Source: Globisporangium splendens (lineage: Eukaryota > Oomycota > Peronosporomycetes > Pythiales > Pythiaceae). Taken from it: a stretch of 64,000 nucleotides of DNA. The position numbers and the translations under genes were made by a program. The stretch spans positions 310,001-374,000 of the forward strand of contig VFIW01000008.1 of the NCBI GenBank assembly GCA_006386115.1. The letters are read 5' to 3'. The notes under the pieces were generated by a model. It did not search any database. It was not told the origin of the DNA and was given only the letters and a program-made list of their open reading frames with translations. Below are positions 22,545-32,795 of the stretch, one piece after another (position 1 is the first letter of the stretch; the number at the start of each line of letters is the position of its first letter).

Positions 22545-25500
22545 AGTTTAAATTCGGTAAGTGTATGCAACCAATGCAGGGGGATGCTCGTCACTTCTTT
22601 CGGAGGATCGCCGACTGGCAGCGGGATCAAACAATTTCGCGATTGGAACCAACCTCCGGAAGATACCACCCACCAAACGCGAGTCTAGCGGACATCACGG
22701 GGGCTGAATGGCACCAAATCACCGGCCAGAGCCATGCTACGGTCCCTCCGCACAAGGCTGAACTGCGATTCGATGCACTGGTGTACATTCCGGAAACTCG
22801 GAAAGTCACGGAAGCGCAAAACCAAGACTTGATGGCACCCATTACTGAAAAAGAAGTACGAGAGGCAATCGCGGCTTTACATCGGCATAAGGCAGGTGGC
22901 GTGGACAGTCTGAACAATGACTTCTACAAGGATTGCGAGGACGCGATGGTCGACGTTTTGGTGCGGGAATTCAACAACATCCAACGCGGGGCACCCATGC
23001 CAAGATCATTCGGTCAAGGAATCGTATTCCGTTGCGCAAGAAAGGAGATTCGCCAAATCCCCTCGATTACAGACCAATCACTCTGCTTACGACCACATAC
23101 AAGTTGTTTGCAAAAGTCCTAGCAACGAGGCTGCAAGACATCCTTCTGTGGATCATCGGTGAAGAACAACAAGGATTCGTACGCGACCGACTGATGGAGA
23201 ACGCGATCCTCATCATGCAAGTCGCGTTGGATAAAGCGTACCACAACGGCACTGAAGGGTTCGATGACGCTCCGGGAATTGTGATGCTTGACTTCATGAA
23301 GGCTTACGACACATTGGACAGAGACTTTCTGTACCTTGTGCTGAGCAAGTTCGGCTTTTGGGCGACAATTTGTGGATTTAGTACGTCGAATGCACTCGGA
23401 CACTACAGCGAAGTACCTGGTGAACGGTGAACTGTCGAGAGAATGGGAGGTCAAGTCGGGCATTCGTCAAGGTTGCCCCCTGGCCCCTCTGCTGTTTATC
23501 GTTGCCGCGGAGATTCTCGCACTGGCAGTACAATAAGACCCCCATTTGAAAGGAATTCGTGTGACCAGATCCGGAACAGAACCCCATCTTATTTCAACCT
23601 TTGTCGACGACTCCGCTGTCTTTTTGAAACAAGGGAAACAGCTGCCTTGACTGATGCAGCTGCTGCCCGAGTTTGGCCAGCAATCAGGTCTGCACGTGCA
23701 ACCAACGAAAAGCAGCTACATCTGTCTCAACACAGCAGTAGTCCAAGAACAAAGATGCGGCATTCCAATCCTGAAGCATGGAGAGACGGTGAGGTACCTT
23801 GGCATCCAAATAGGAACCGAGAACATCATGCAGGCTAATTGGGAGGACCGCCTGCAAAATCTCCGAACCAGATTGATCATCGCAGCCAAAGTCTCCAACA
23901 GTGTGGTGGGGAGAGTACTTCTACTGAATTCAGTCTTGCTACCGTCGATTCTGTTCACTGCCAGCTACATCAAGCCCCCAGCGAAGATCGTGGACCAGCT
24001 AGTGAATCTACAAAAGCAATTTTTGTGGAAATCGACACTCGGCACAAGGTGAGTCCTTCCCTGCTCTACCTGCCGGTCAAGGAAGGAGGTATTGGTCTCT
24101 ATTCAATACCTCTGGCAATAAAGCGACAAGCGATGCGGCGGACAACTCGGTGGCTACAGCGAGTGCGAGACAGGTATACAGAAGCTTGGCATGAACAGGT
24201 TCATCGGGACAAAAGTCAAAACTGAGGATGCTGCGCGATCTCACCCAAGGAGCGAAGCCAGCACGCACAGACAAGGCTGTACCAGACGAACAATATCCAC
24301 AGACTCGGGTGGGAGTACCTCGGTGAAGACCTGATGGCTGCAGAGGGGCGCAATCCCGCGTGGAAAGACAATCTGAAGCGGCAAATGGAATCCTTGCTAC
24401 CGACCGTGGACCTCGAGTGGAGATCAGACGGACGTGTAGGTGTGTACTTTGGGAGAAAACCTGAGCAGACGATACATCAACTATCGGAAGAGACTCGAGC
24501 GTTCTGGTCATCCTTTCAGTGGAACGACAACCCCTGGATAAGCGACAGTCAAGGCGAGCAGTACACGGCCAAAACGGTTTCTTTCCTGAAGGAATGCAAT
24601 TTGGCCAGCTTCAACGTGAGACGGGAAGAGGAGCGAGTGTTCTCCGTGCGGCTACCAATCAAGTCGGCGACTCTCATGTCCAAACGAATGACCACACTGC
24701 GGAAAATCGTAACCAGCATCATTCTATGCTCGCCGGAGATGGAAATCGATGCAGGCAACCAGCTAATCAGTCACCAGGAGCCGTGGAGCAGGAAACACAC
24801 AAAACGAGAGTACAAGTGGATCAGCAACGGCATGGGAACCATCACCGCGGTGTCAGTATCGGAGAGGAGCCACACGGACTACATTCAGATGCAACGGCAA
24901 GCAAACGGAGTTCTCTGGACAGTGACCGACTGGACCGGGGATGCTACTTGCCAACAAGACGTTGCAATGATCGAAGAAGAAATAAAAACTGTAGGGTGGA
25001 CATTCAAACCGCACCCGCTCACGACGCACTGTCCGTGGCTGGTGCATGAGCGTACTCCCCCAAACAGCATCCAGAAGGCAATTGACCGAGCACGAACATG
25101 GAGGTTGCACAGCAAGCTGTATCAAGATCTCGGAGGACTCGTAGACAAGCTCAACGAAGTCGCGAAAATTGATCGGTGGTAGAGTCATGTGCAGTACCGA
25201 CTACCAGCAGATCTATGGAAACAACAAGGATGTCTTACGCCGTATCAGATGTGGACGACATACCGGATTTCTACGATGCAGCTCAACCTGTTCCATCCGG
25301 GAAGGATCGAGTCTTCGGCGTGCCCAAGCAATGCCGGATGTGGGGAGACAAAAGAAACTATCTCACACATAGTCTGGAGTTGCAAGCGAGCACAAGCCGC
25401 GTGGACGGCGTTCCTCGGGCGATGGATTGGCCGAACATTGACGGAGCAAGCACTCAATCTCTTCCTACCTCATATTGCTAGCCGCACAGCCCCGCCAGGT

Positions 25501-26447
25501 CAACGATCTTTGCTCCGGGAATTGGAAAAGCACTTCGGGTTCACTACTCCGGAACACTCGACAGCACTACAGAAACTGTGGTTTATCGTCACATCAAGCA
25601 TCCTAGTATTGCTGTGGAGAACGAGAGTGGAAATAGTGCATGAACGGCAACACGTCACTATCGAAGAAAGCATCCAGCGTGTGTGGACAGCGTGTGTGAT
25701 GCAGGTGCGGGCTGTGGCTCGTCGGATGAGAACGCTCAAAGGAGAAAAGATCAAGCAACTTGCCTGAGCCAACTGCTCAGCGTACTGGAGAGACAAGACT
25801 TGTCGCGCCAACTGGAAGCATGGGCGACGGCGCATCTGTATTTCGATGGAGGTGCACGCGGCAACCCAGGTCCAGGAGGCAGCGGTTGGGCATTCATCTT
25901 CCTGAATGAACGTAGCAATCGATGGGAACTCAAAGCATGCGGCTATGCGTACATGGGACCGGAAGTCACGAACAATTGGTGCGAATACAACGCACTGAAA
26001 GATGGTCTGGCATACAGTGCACACTGCCTACAACACTATGAAGTCAAGTTGGAAGTCTTCGGAGACAGCCAAATGATTATCGCATCCCAGAACGGGTTCT
26101 CCTCAATACGCCAGACCGAGTTGCAGCCACTAGCAGTTCGGGTAAATCAAATCATCGCCAACTTTGCGTGGATCTCCTGGAATCACACAAAACGAGAACA
26201 AAACAAAATGGCCGATCTTCTCGCCAACGTGGCAATGAACTCCAAGAGTGCGAAGATACTCACCGACGAATCGCGGGGAAATGATCAAGTTCTTATGTCC
26301 CAAGTCGCAGCTCTACTCGACAATGATATCGGTGCCACACCGTCAAATCTTAGAAACACTTCGCTCTCAGCAGTGTTAATGAGACTCAGGAATTCTTAAA
26401 GTATATGTAGATCATAAGTTAAATAGAATTATCTTCTCTCTCTCTCT
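22545..26447 (+). mobile_element. LINE-B copy B2, decayed, plus strand
   Basis: Carries most of LINE-B ORF2 in pieces: an RT N-terminal part (EKEVREAIAALHRHKAGGVD) at about 22560-23070, RT core ([47 protein letters not shown]) to about 23540, FVDDSAVF near 23600, a long middle region, the zinc-binding domain near 25350, RNase H (FDGGARGNPGPGGSG) near 25840 and the stop at 26397-26399. Several frameshifts break it. The 3' UTR ends in a (TC)n tail near 26433-26447. Confidence 0.85.
22562..26399 (+). pseudogene. LINE-B ORF2 remnant (RT, zinc-binding, RNase H)
   Basis: The reverse-transcriptase fragments lie in at least three frames (breaks near 23040, 23350, 23540, 24050, 25182 and 25760). The catalytic box is FVDD rather than YADD. 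No endonuclease part is present, so the copy is 5'-truncated or its 5' end has been replaced. The RNase H end is the best preserved segment: GDSQMIIASQ and NKMADLLANVA with the expected acidic residues. Not functional as written. Confidence 0.85.
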
Positions 26448-26467
26448 GTAGTGCTGTCGAGTGTTCC
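26446..26467 (-). repeat. 22-bp LINE-B scrap at the left edge of GyA-2
   Basis: CTGTAGTGCTGTCGAGTGTTCC occurs in LINE-B1 near 20527. It sits between the B2 tail and the GyA-2 LTR and cannot be a target duplication of the right flank. Confidence 0.7.
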
Positions 26468-26875
26468 AGTAACACTTTATCTTGAGGAAGGCTTGATGCT
26501 TGGAAGGAAAAATTGAAAGTGAAATGAATAAGAGTTACAAAAATCTGAAAGAAGAAAAACTCACTCTTACTACTACTGCTCAGTACTGCTATGAATCTTG
26601 ATCTGTATATAAAACTCAATATAAACTAATGTATGTTACTTGGTGGCAATGAATCTTACACAGATATGCGCCTTGCGTCAGTTCTCCGCAATATTGACAT
26701 GCGCCAATTTCTGATATAAGATATCCACCATATTGACAATCCATTTGTCAACAATAACAACATTGACATTGACATGCACAGAGTTCACATTGATATGCGC
26801 GGACAATCGCGCATTTTAAACACTCTAACGTGTCACTACCCAGCAATCCAGCAGCTGGAAGTGACATGTGTCACA
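26468..26875 (-). repeat. GyA-2 3' LTR
   Basis: 408 bp. The last base (minus strand) reads T instead of the A seen in the other copies, so the canonical CA end is lost. Otherwise it matches the LTR at 1781-2188. Confidence 0.9.
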
Positions 26876-26900
26876 TGACCTCCTTTGAAGAAGAGCGGCT

Positions 26901-29805
26901 TTACTTCTTCTGAGCATCCCAGTACAGATCAATGTGGCCTTGAACCTGTTTAAGGTTGTCGATAGGCACCCATGTTGCGGGCTCTTTAGTTTCTCCTAGC
27001 CACCAAATCTTATACTGCATATGGTTTTTTCTTTTGCGGTGGCCAATTACAGCTTTGACGAGCTGCCCCTCTGAACCATCCGCTAGGATAACCTTTCTCA
27101 CCTCTTGGGTCCGTTTATCATCTTTCTGATATGGCTTCAGAAGGGACGTATGGAACACTGGGTGAAGTTTAAGTCCTTTCGGCAACAATAACTCATAAGA
27201 GTCTTTATGGACTTTACGGATGATTTTGTAAGGTCCGATATACCTTGGCGCCAGCTTTGTGGTTTGAGCAAAACCTTTGTGGCGAATATCCAAGTTTTTG
27301 CCGTTTAGCAGCACTTCGTCACCGATTTGGAACTCCTGGTGGTTCCTGTTTCGGTCATAATAATGCTTCATTCTTTCTTGAGCTTCGCTCATTGCGTCTT
27401 GAGTCATTTTCAAAAACGCTTCTTGCTTCAGAACGAAGTCTTTGGCAGATTTGACCAAATTGGTGAATTGTGGATCCCTTGCAACATCATCTGGCATATA
27501 GGGGTTGTATCCAAGGTCAGCTTCAAACGGTGACATTCCAATTGCTGAATGCACTCGCCGATTGTAAGCAAATTCTGCCAACGATAAGTATTCATCCCAA
27601 TCATTCTGGGACGGATTCACAACACCGCGAAGATAGTCTTCGATGAGCCTATTCGTCCGTTCCGTCTGACCATCGGTTTGAGGTCTAAATGCGGAAGACA
27701 AATTGTGTTTGGTTCCCAAACTCTTCATTAACTCCGTCCAAAACTTTGACGTGAATTTGGTGTCTCGATCCGATACTGTCGATTTCGGAATACCATGGTC
27801 TTTCACATAATGCTTTGTGAACAAGATAGCAGTGTCTTCTGCGCTTGCAGTCGACTTCGTCAACATAAACTTACTTCTCTTCGTAAGTCTATCGACAATG
27901 ACCATGATGGCATCGTTGCCATGTTTGGTGATCGGAAGGGCTGTCATGAAGTCCATTCCAATATCAATCCATCTACCACTTGGAATCTCCAAGGGTTGAA
28001 GCAATCCCGGCGGCTTCTCTTGCCGAACCTTAATACGCTGACAACTTTCACAAGTGTTTGTGTAGCGTTGGATATACTTCTGCATACGTGGCCAATAGTA
28101 CTTCTTTTGTACATGAATATAGGTCTTAAAATATCCGGGATGTCCCGCTGTGACAACATCATGATTCTCGTATACCACGCGGTTTTTCAAATCTTCATCA
28201 TCCGGAATGACCAATCTGGCTTCACTGTCCTCTTTGGTCCGAAAAAATAAAAGACCTTCGTGAAGAGTATAATTACGGACCTCTTCACTATTGTTTAAAC
28301 GATTCATTATGTCAAGAATGCGTTTGTCAAAGGCATATTTCTTCTTGGCTTCCATTTCCACTGGAATGGCGGTAATAGTAGCCACAATTTCACGGTCTTG
28401 GACTATTTTCAACAATTCCTTCAGACTCACTTGAGCTGCTTTATGTTCAAAGTCTGGACGTCTGGACAAGGCATCTGCGATGCCATTAGTTTTGCCCGCA
28501 ATCCATACAAACTGAGGCTGAAACTCAGCGAGCTCGTTAAACCATCTCGCGATGCGACGGTTTGTGGTCTTTTGAGTCAGAATAGTTTCCAAGCTCTTGT
28601 GATCGGTCTCCACCATAAATGGTTTGTCGACCAAATAAATGCGCCAAACTCGCAAAGCGTGCATAATAGCCAACAACTCCTGTTCCTGAACGGGATAGTT
28701 GAGTTCTGCAGCTTTCATTTTCCTGCCAGTAAACGCTATCGGATGCTCAATCCCTCCCTCCTTTTGAAAGAGGACGCCTCCCACAGCGTAGTTCGATGCA
28801 TCCATGCGAATGCCAAACGGTTTGTCAAAGTCTGGCAACGCAAGTACTGGAGGAGCAGAAAGGCGACGTTTAAGCTCCTCAAAACACTGTAGCTGATTGT
28901 TGTCAAGCCGGACAGTGTCTTTGGAACGTTTGCCTTTGAGCGCCTCATGCAAAGGACCAGAAAATTGCGCACAGTCCTTGCAGAATCTAGAGACATACAC
29001 AGTAGTCCCTAGAAAGCTTTCCATTTGGTGCTTGGTCTTGGGTACTGGCCACTCAGCAATGATCCTGACTTTGTCTGGGTCCATCCGGACTCCATTTCGA
29101 CCTACAAAGTCTCCCAAGCATGGAATTTCCTCGACACAAAACTGACATTTTGACAACTTAATGTAGAGCTGTTGTTCTTCACATCGTTTCAGAACTCTGT
29201 CCAAAGCTGCTACATGTTCCTTCACGTCCCTGCCGGTTGTAAAGACGTAGATGTCGTCAAAATAGATGCGCATGACATCGCGCAAATCACTGAATACTTT
29301 CTGCAACAGACGATTGAAAGTACCAGGAGAACCGCTGAGACCCATTGGAGTGACAAGGTACTCAAACAACCCATCGGGGGTAGAAAATGCGGTAAATGGT
29401 ATGTCGGATTCTCGGAGTTTGACTTGGTAATAACCCCAAAGTAAATCCATACACGAAAACCATTGACTCTTTGACATGGCGTCAAAAGTGCCTTCCTTGC
29501 GCGGCATAGGAATGGCGGGTAAAATCGTTTTCTGATTCAATTGACGGTAGTCATGGACAATTCTCCATCCAACCGGTTTCTTCACACAAAAGGTTGGTGC
29601 ACTGAATGCAGACGTACTTGGCCGAATAATTCCAGCTTTGACCATCTCTTTGGTCCACTCCATGATCACTTTGCGCTGTTCAGGGCTCTGTCTCCACTGA
29701 CGAACGCTAATTGGCTTCGTGCCCGGCACCAACTGAATTTCATGTTCAATGCCGTCACGGATTGGCGGAGTTGAGTTAGGTAACTCAGTACGAAAACGGA
29801 ATCTT
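26901..29805 (-). CDS. pol: GyA-2 Pol part: RT, RNase H, integrase, chromodomain-like tail
   Basis: An open frame of over 940 codons from about 29805 (conserved LPNSTPPIRDGIEHEI, no own ATG) to the stop at 26901. RT has VKKPVGWRIVHDYR, LLWGYYQVKL and the catalytic YFDD near 29253-29264. RNase H: IRMDASNYAVGG and TDHKSLET. Integrase: HDVVTAGHPG, CESCQRIK, GMDFMTALP, VSDRDTKF, ERTNRLIED. The tail reads YKIWWLGETKEPATWVP, a chromodomain-like module. The upstream gag-protease frame joins it only through a -1 shift near 29800 where no slippery heptamer is visible, so this is probably a mutation. The rest is intact. Confidence 0.88.
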
Positions 29806-31528
29806 TGTATTTTTGCAAGACTTCGTATGCTGGATTATTTCTCAATTGGTCACATCCTTGTTTCTGAAATCGTTCTGCTTTCTCAGAGACATGAGGATTG
29901 ATCGCAAACACTGCCTCTAAGTCCTTACTTTGCCGAAGTTCTTTCTCGAACTCGGTAGGGGTGATAATTTTTGTCTCCCCAAGAGATCCTTGACGACCGT
30001 GCTCACAATAGAAATTAAAAATCTCTTTGTTTTGCTTCACCAGTTGACAATGCTTGACTGGCTGTGGAACCTTTACAAGTGGTTTGTTTAACTCAAGCAA
30101 GAGCTCGACGTCTCTAGGCTTCAACTTGAGAGCTTCCCAGTCGGTTTCTGGATTCTGCTCACGTAACCACATCATACCCAAAATCACATCCTTTCCTTCA
30201 GGAATTGGCATAACCTGGAATTTCTGGCGTAAAATCGGAAATCCAGTAATAGCAAGATGCATCACTGCCAATCGCTTTGGCTTTACAATCGTCTCGCCAA
30301 ACCCAAGACTAATTTGCATAGTCTGGGATGGATCTTCTTCAACGATCAAGTGGAGCTTTTCTGCCAGTTCAGGTGAAATGCCATTTATACCGCATCCGTT
30401 GTCAATGAAGGCGGAAACATCAACATGTTCGGTATCTTCACTGAAAGCTTTCGCACTTACTTCCAGAATTGCATAGAAAGAACCGTTGATAAAATTGGCT
30501 GTCTCCTTCTTTGCCCGACAATCCGGTGCGACATGCCCTTTCTTTCCACATTTGTGGCAGGTGGCAGTCTTCTTCCAGTCGTCTTTCTGCGTGTCCTTTG
30601 ATTTTTGCGAGAATTGCTTCTTTTCCGCTTTTGGTTTGCTGATACTTCCAGTGCTGCTGGTTTGCGGGGACTTGCCAGCAAAATGAGCAAACTCAAAATT
30701 CGATGCAATCTCAATGACATCAGCCAGACGGCTAGGACTTTCCTCCTTTATTTTCTTGGCTGTCTCATTCCTCAATCCGTTTTGGAAGTAGAATCGCTTT
30801 TCCATTTCGGAAATTGACAACTCTGACTGCGAGAGTAAGTCTTGAAAACGCGAGACATACTCATGGATCGAGCCAGTTTGTTTGAGGTGAAGCAACCTCT
30901 CCCGCAGATTATACTCAAAATCTCTGGGGCGGAAACGTTCACGAAGTCTAGTTTTAAACAACGACCATGACTTCGGCACGTTCTCAGACTCGCATTGAGC
31001 CGAGAAGGCACGGTACCAGTTAAGGACAGTCTTACCCAAATTACTGGATATCATAGTCACAAAATCAGAGGATTCAGCATGCATCACTGACTTCTTCGAT
31101 GAGTAGTATTCCTCAGTGGCAAAAATCCACAGTTCTAGATCTTCGTTGAGCTTCCCATCATAAACAGGCGGGTGGGTGTTCTTACGCTCCCCCTGATTGG
31201 CCAACAGCAAGTGATCAAAACGTTGGTTCGACTGTTCCATTTGAGCATTCATGTGCATGTTAGCTTGCTGCAACTGGGCTTGAAGTTGCATTTGGAACAA
31301 TTGCTGCTGCTGTTGCAAAAATAGTAACATTTGTTCCATTGAAAAATTTCCTTCCGTCGGATTATTTGCCGTGCTCTGCTGAGCAGCCGGCTGAGGAGAA
31401 ACTGAATTGTCAGGAACAGCACTCTGTCCTGATTCATGTTCACGCTCATTTGATGCCTCACGACTCCTTTGTCTCGGTCGTGGATTCGGCGACGTTCCCT
31501 CAGTATATCTACCTCTTCTTGAACTCAT
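29666..31528 (-). CDS. gag: GyA-2 Gag-protease
   Basis: ATG at 31528 (MSSRRGRYTEG). Residues about 60-110 are a Gln-rich coiled coil, then a capsid-like region (LNWYRAFSAQ, RERFRPRDFEYNLRERLL, RFYFQNGLRNETAKKI), a CCHC knuckle (CHKCGKKGHVAPDC) and an aspartic-protease domain. The protease active-site triad reads DNGCG where the family normally has D-S/T-G, which may weaken catalysis. The frame runs off into non-conserved residues after KYKDSVF and stops at 29666, about 130 bases past the point where the RT frame should take over. Confidence 0.85.
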   Translation of the reverse strand: MSSRRGRYTEGTSPNPRPRQRSREASNEREHESGQSAVPDNSVSPQPAAQQSTANNPTEGNFSMEQMLLFLQQQQQLFQMQLQAQLQQANMHMNAQMEQSNQRFDHLLLANQGERKNTHPPVYDGKLNEDLELWIFATEEYYSSKKSVMHAESSDFVTMISSNLGKTVLNWYRAFSAQCESENVPKSWSLFKTRLRERFRPRDFEYNLRERLLHLKQTGSIHEYVSRFQDLLSQSELSISEMEKRFYFQNGLRNETAKKIKEESPSRLADVIEIASNFEFAHFAGKSPQTSSTGSISKPKAEKKQFSQKSKDTQKDDWKKTATCHKCGKKGHVAPDCRAKKETANFINGSFYAILEVSAKAFSEDTEHVDVSAFIDNGCGINGISPELAEKLHLIVEEDPSQTMQISLGFGETIVKPKRLAVMHLAITGFPILRQKFQVMPIPEGKDVILGMMWLREQNPETDWEALKLKPRDVELLLELNKPLVKVPQPVKHCQLVKQNKEIFNFYCEHGRQGSLGETKIITPTEFEKELRQSKDLEAVFAINPHVSEKAERFQKQGCDQLRNNPAYEVLQKYKDSVFVLSYLTQLRQSVTALNMKFSWCRARSQLAFVSGDRALNSAK

Positions 31529-31585
31529 GGTAGACACGCTGGACTTTCAATAGGGAATAAAATGAACCAAAAAAATGGGAAAAAC

Positions 31586-31951
31586 TTATTGATTATTTGA
31601 AGTTAAATCCCGAGTGATTTTACGATGAGCGTAATAATTAATCTCCTCTGACAACAAATGGATAGTTTGGAGAGTATTTAAAACCTTGGTCTTTGGTTTG
31701 CGAAGAGTACAGTACTCTACCTCGCGTTTGAATCGACCAAGAATACGTTGAACCCTTTTGTTCGCTTCAATTAGGTTCGCCCGTAAACTATCAAGTTCGT
31801 TTGCGTCTCTAGGACCAGCAAAACGGAACTCACTTAGGGTCGCGTCCGGCAATGGCGTTAAGTTCGACTCTTCAGAACCTTGCAAAGCCTGAGGTTTCTT
31901 AGGCTTCTTTGGTCCTTTTTTCGAGTGAACACTCGGTTTGTATCTTCCCAT
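31586..31951 (-). CDS. GyA-2 small basic ORF upstream of gag
   Basis: 121 residues, ATG at 31951, ending 58 bases before the gag ATG. The N-terminus is very Lys-rich (SKKGPKKPKKP); the rest is predicted helical (LRANLIEANKRVQRILGRFKREVEY). No known domain recognised. The unrelated GyC element has an ORF of nearly the same size, charge and position. Could be a translated accessory protein or a leader ORF that controls gag translation. Confidence 0.6.
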   Translation of the reverse strand: MGRYKPSVHSKKGPKKPKKPQALQGSEESNLTPLPDATLSEFRFAGPRDANELDSLRANLIEANKRVQRILGRFKREVEYCTLRKPKTKVLNTLQTIHLLSEEINYYAHRKITRDLTSNNQ

Positions 31952-32186
31952 AAACAGTAGGAGTCGCCGGGTAGTAGCTGGCGATGCCGAGGCTCAAGGC
32001 ACACTTGAGCGAGGGCGTGTAACTACGCTTAACCTTAGACTGACTATCCCCTGTTGACTAGTTCCTAGTAGAACTTTCCCCGAAGGTACTGTCCTCTCTG
32101 GATAGAACCAAAGAGTCGTCTACTGTGTTGGAACCTACCCCAAGTGTTTTCTCACTATGTGACCAACACTCCGAGTAGTAGAATAT

Positions 32187-32624
32187 TGTAACGAGTCGGA
32201 GGTCTTCTGAACGCTGATTGGTCGAAAGTCGGAAAGTCGGAACTTGATTGGTCGAAAGTCGGGTAACGGTGGCGTGGATCGGAGGAGGAGGTGGCGACTT
32301 GATGGCAAAATGGAAAGTGAATTGAATGGAGGACTTAGTTCGCTAGCGCTACGTCTAAGCCTCCCTGCATGCATGCCTATCCTTTTCTTCAACTGATTCG
32401 ACTTTTCTTCCTATCCAGGTGTCCCACCTGCAACTGTATTTTTATCTGACTATTACACTAAACTGTATGCATATGTACTACATGAATATGAGAGCCTGAC
32501 CTCGGAATCGAGGTCAGGCACACGTTACACATGCCTTGACGCTCCGCACGCTAGGCACGTGCGCCGTTAGGCACATGCCGGTCCTGCGCACGTGCCTGGC
32601 GTGCGAGGTCAGGCACACGTGACA
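32187..32624 (-). repeat. GyC 3' LTR
   Basis: 438 bp, TG...CA. It holds two copies of TGATTGGTCGAAAGTCGG (CCAAT on the minus strand) and palindromes near its other end. The end of the pol-linked chromodomain frame lies inside it (stop at 32551). Confidence 0.95.
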
Positions 32625-32795
32625 TCCCCCCAGACCTGACTTCGCGTTGGGAGTCCTCGAACTCTTGAAGGATTCGATGCCAATGCGAAACATGTCGGAT
32701 GTTCTTCTCGTATTCCCACGTACTCTCGTGCGCAGGATACCCGAGCCACTTGACCAACCACATCATCTGGCGGTTGTGGGTTTTTCGCGAAGTAA
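32551..32795 (-). pseudogene. GyC chromodomain end of Pol, out of frame
   Basis: MMWLVKWLGYPAHESTWEYEK is a typical chromodomain core. It is in the -1 frame relative to pol, which runs into a TGA at 32763; a one-base indel near 32785 explains the break. The frame ends 74 bases inside the 3' LTR. Confidence 0.75.
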
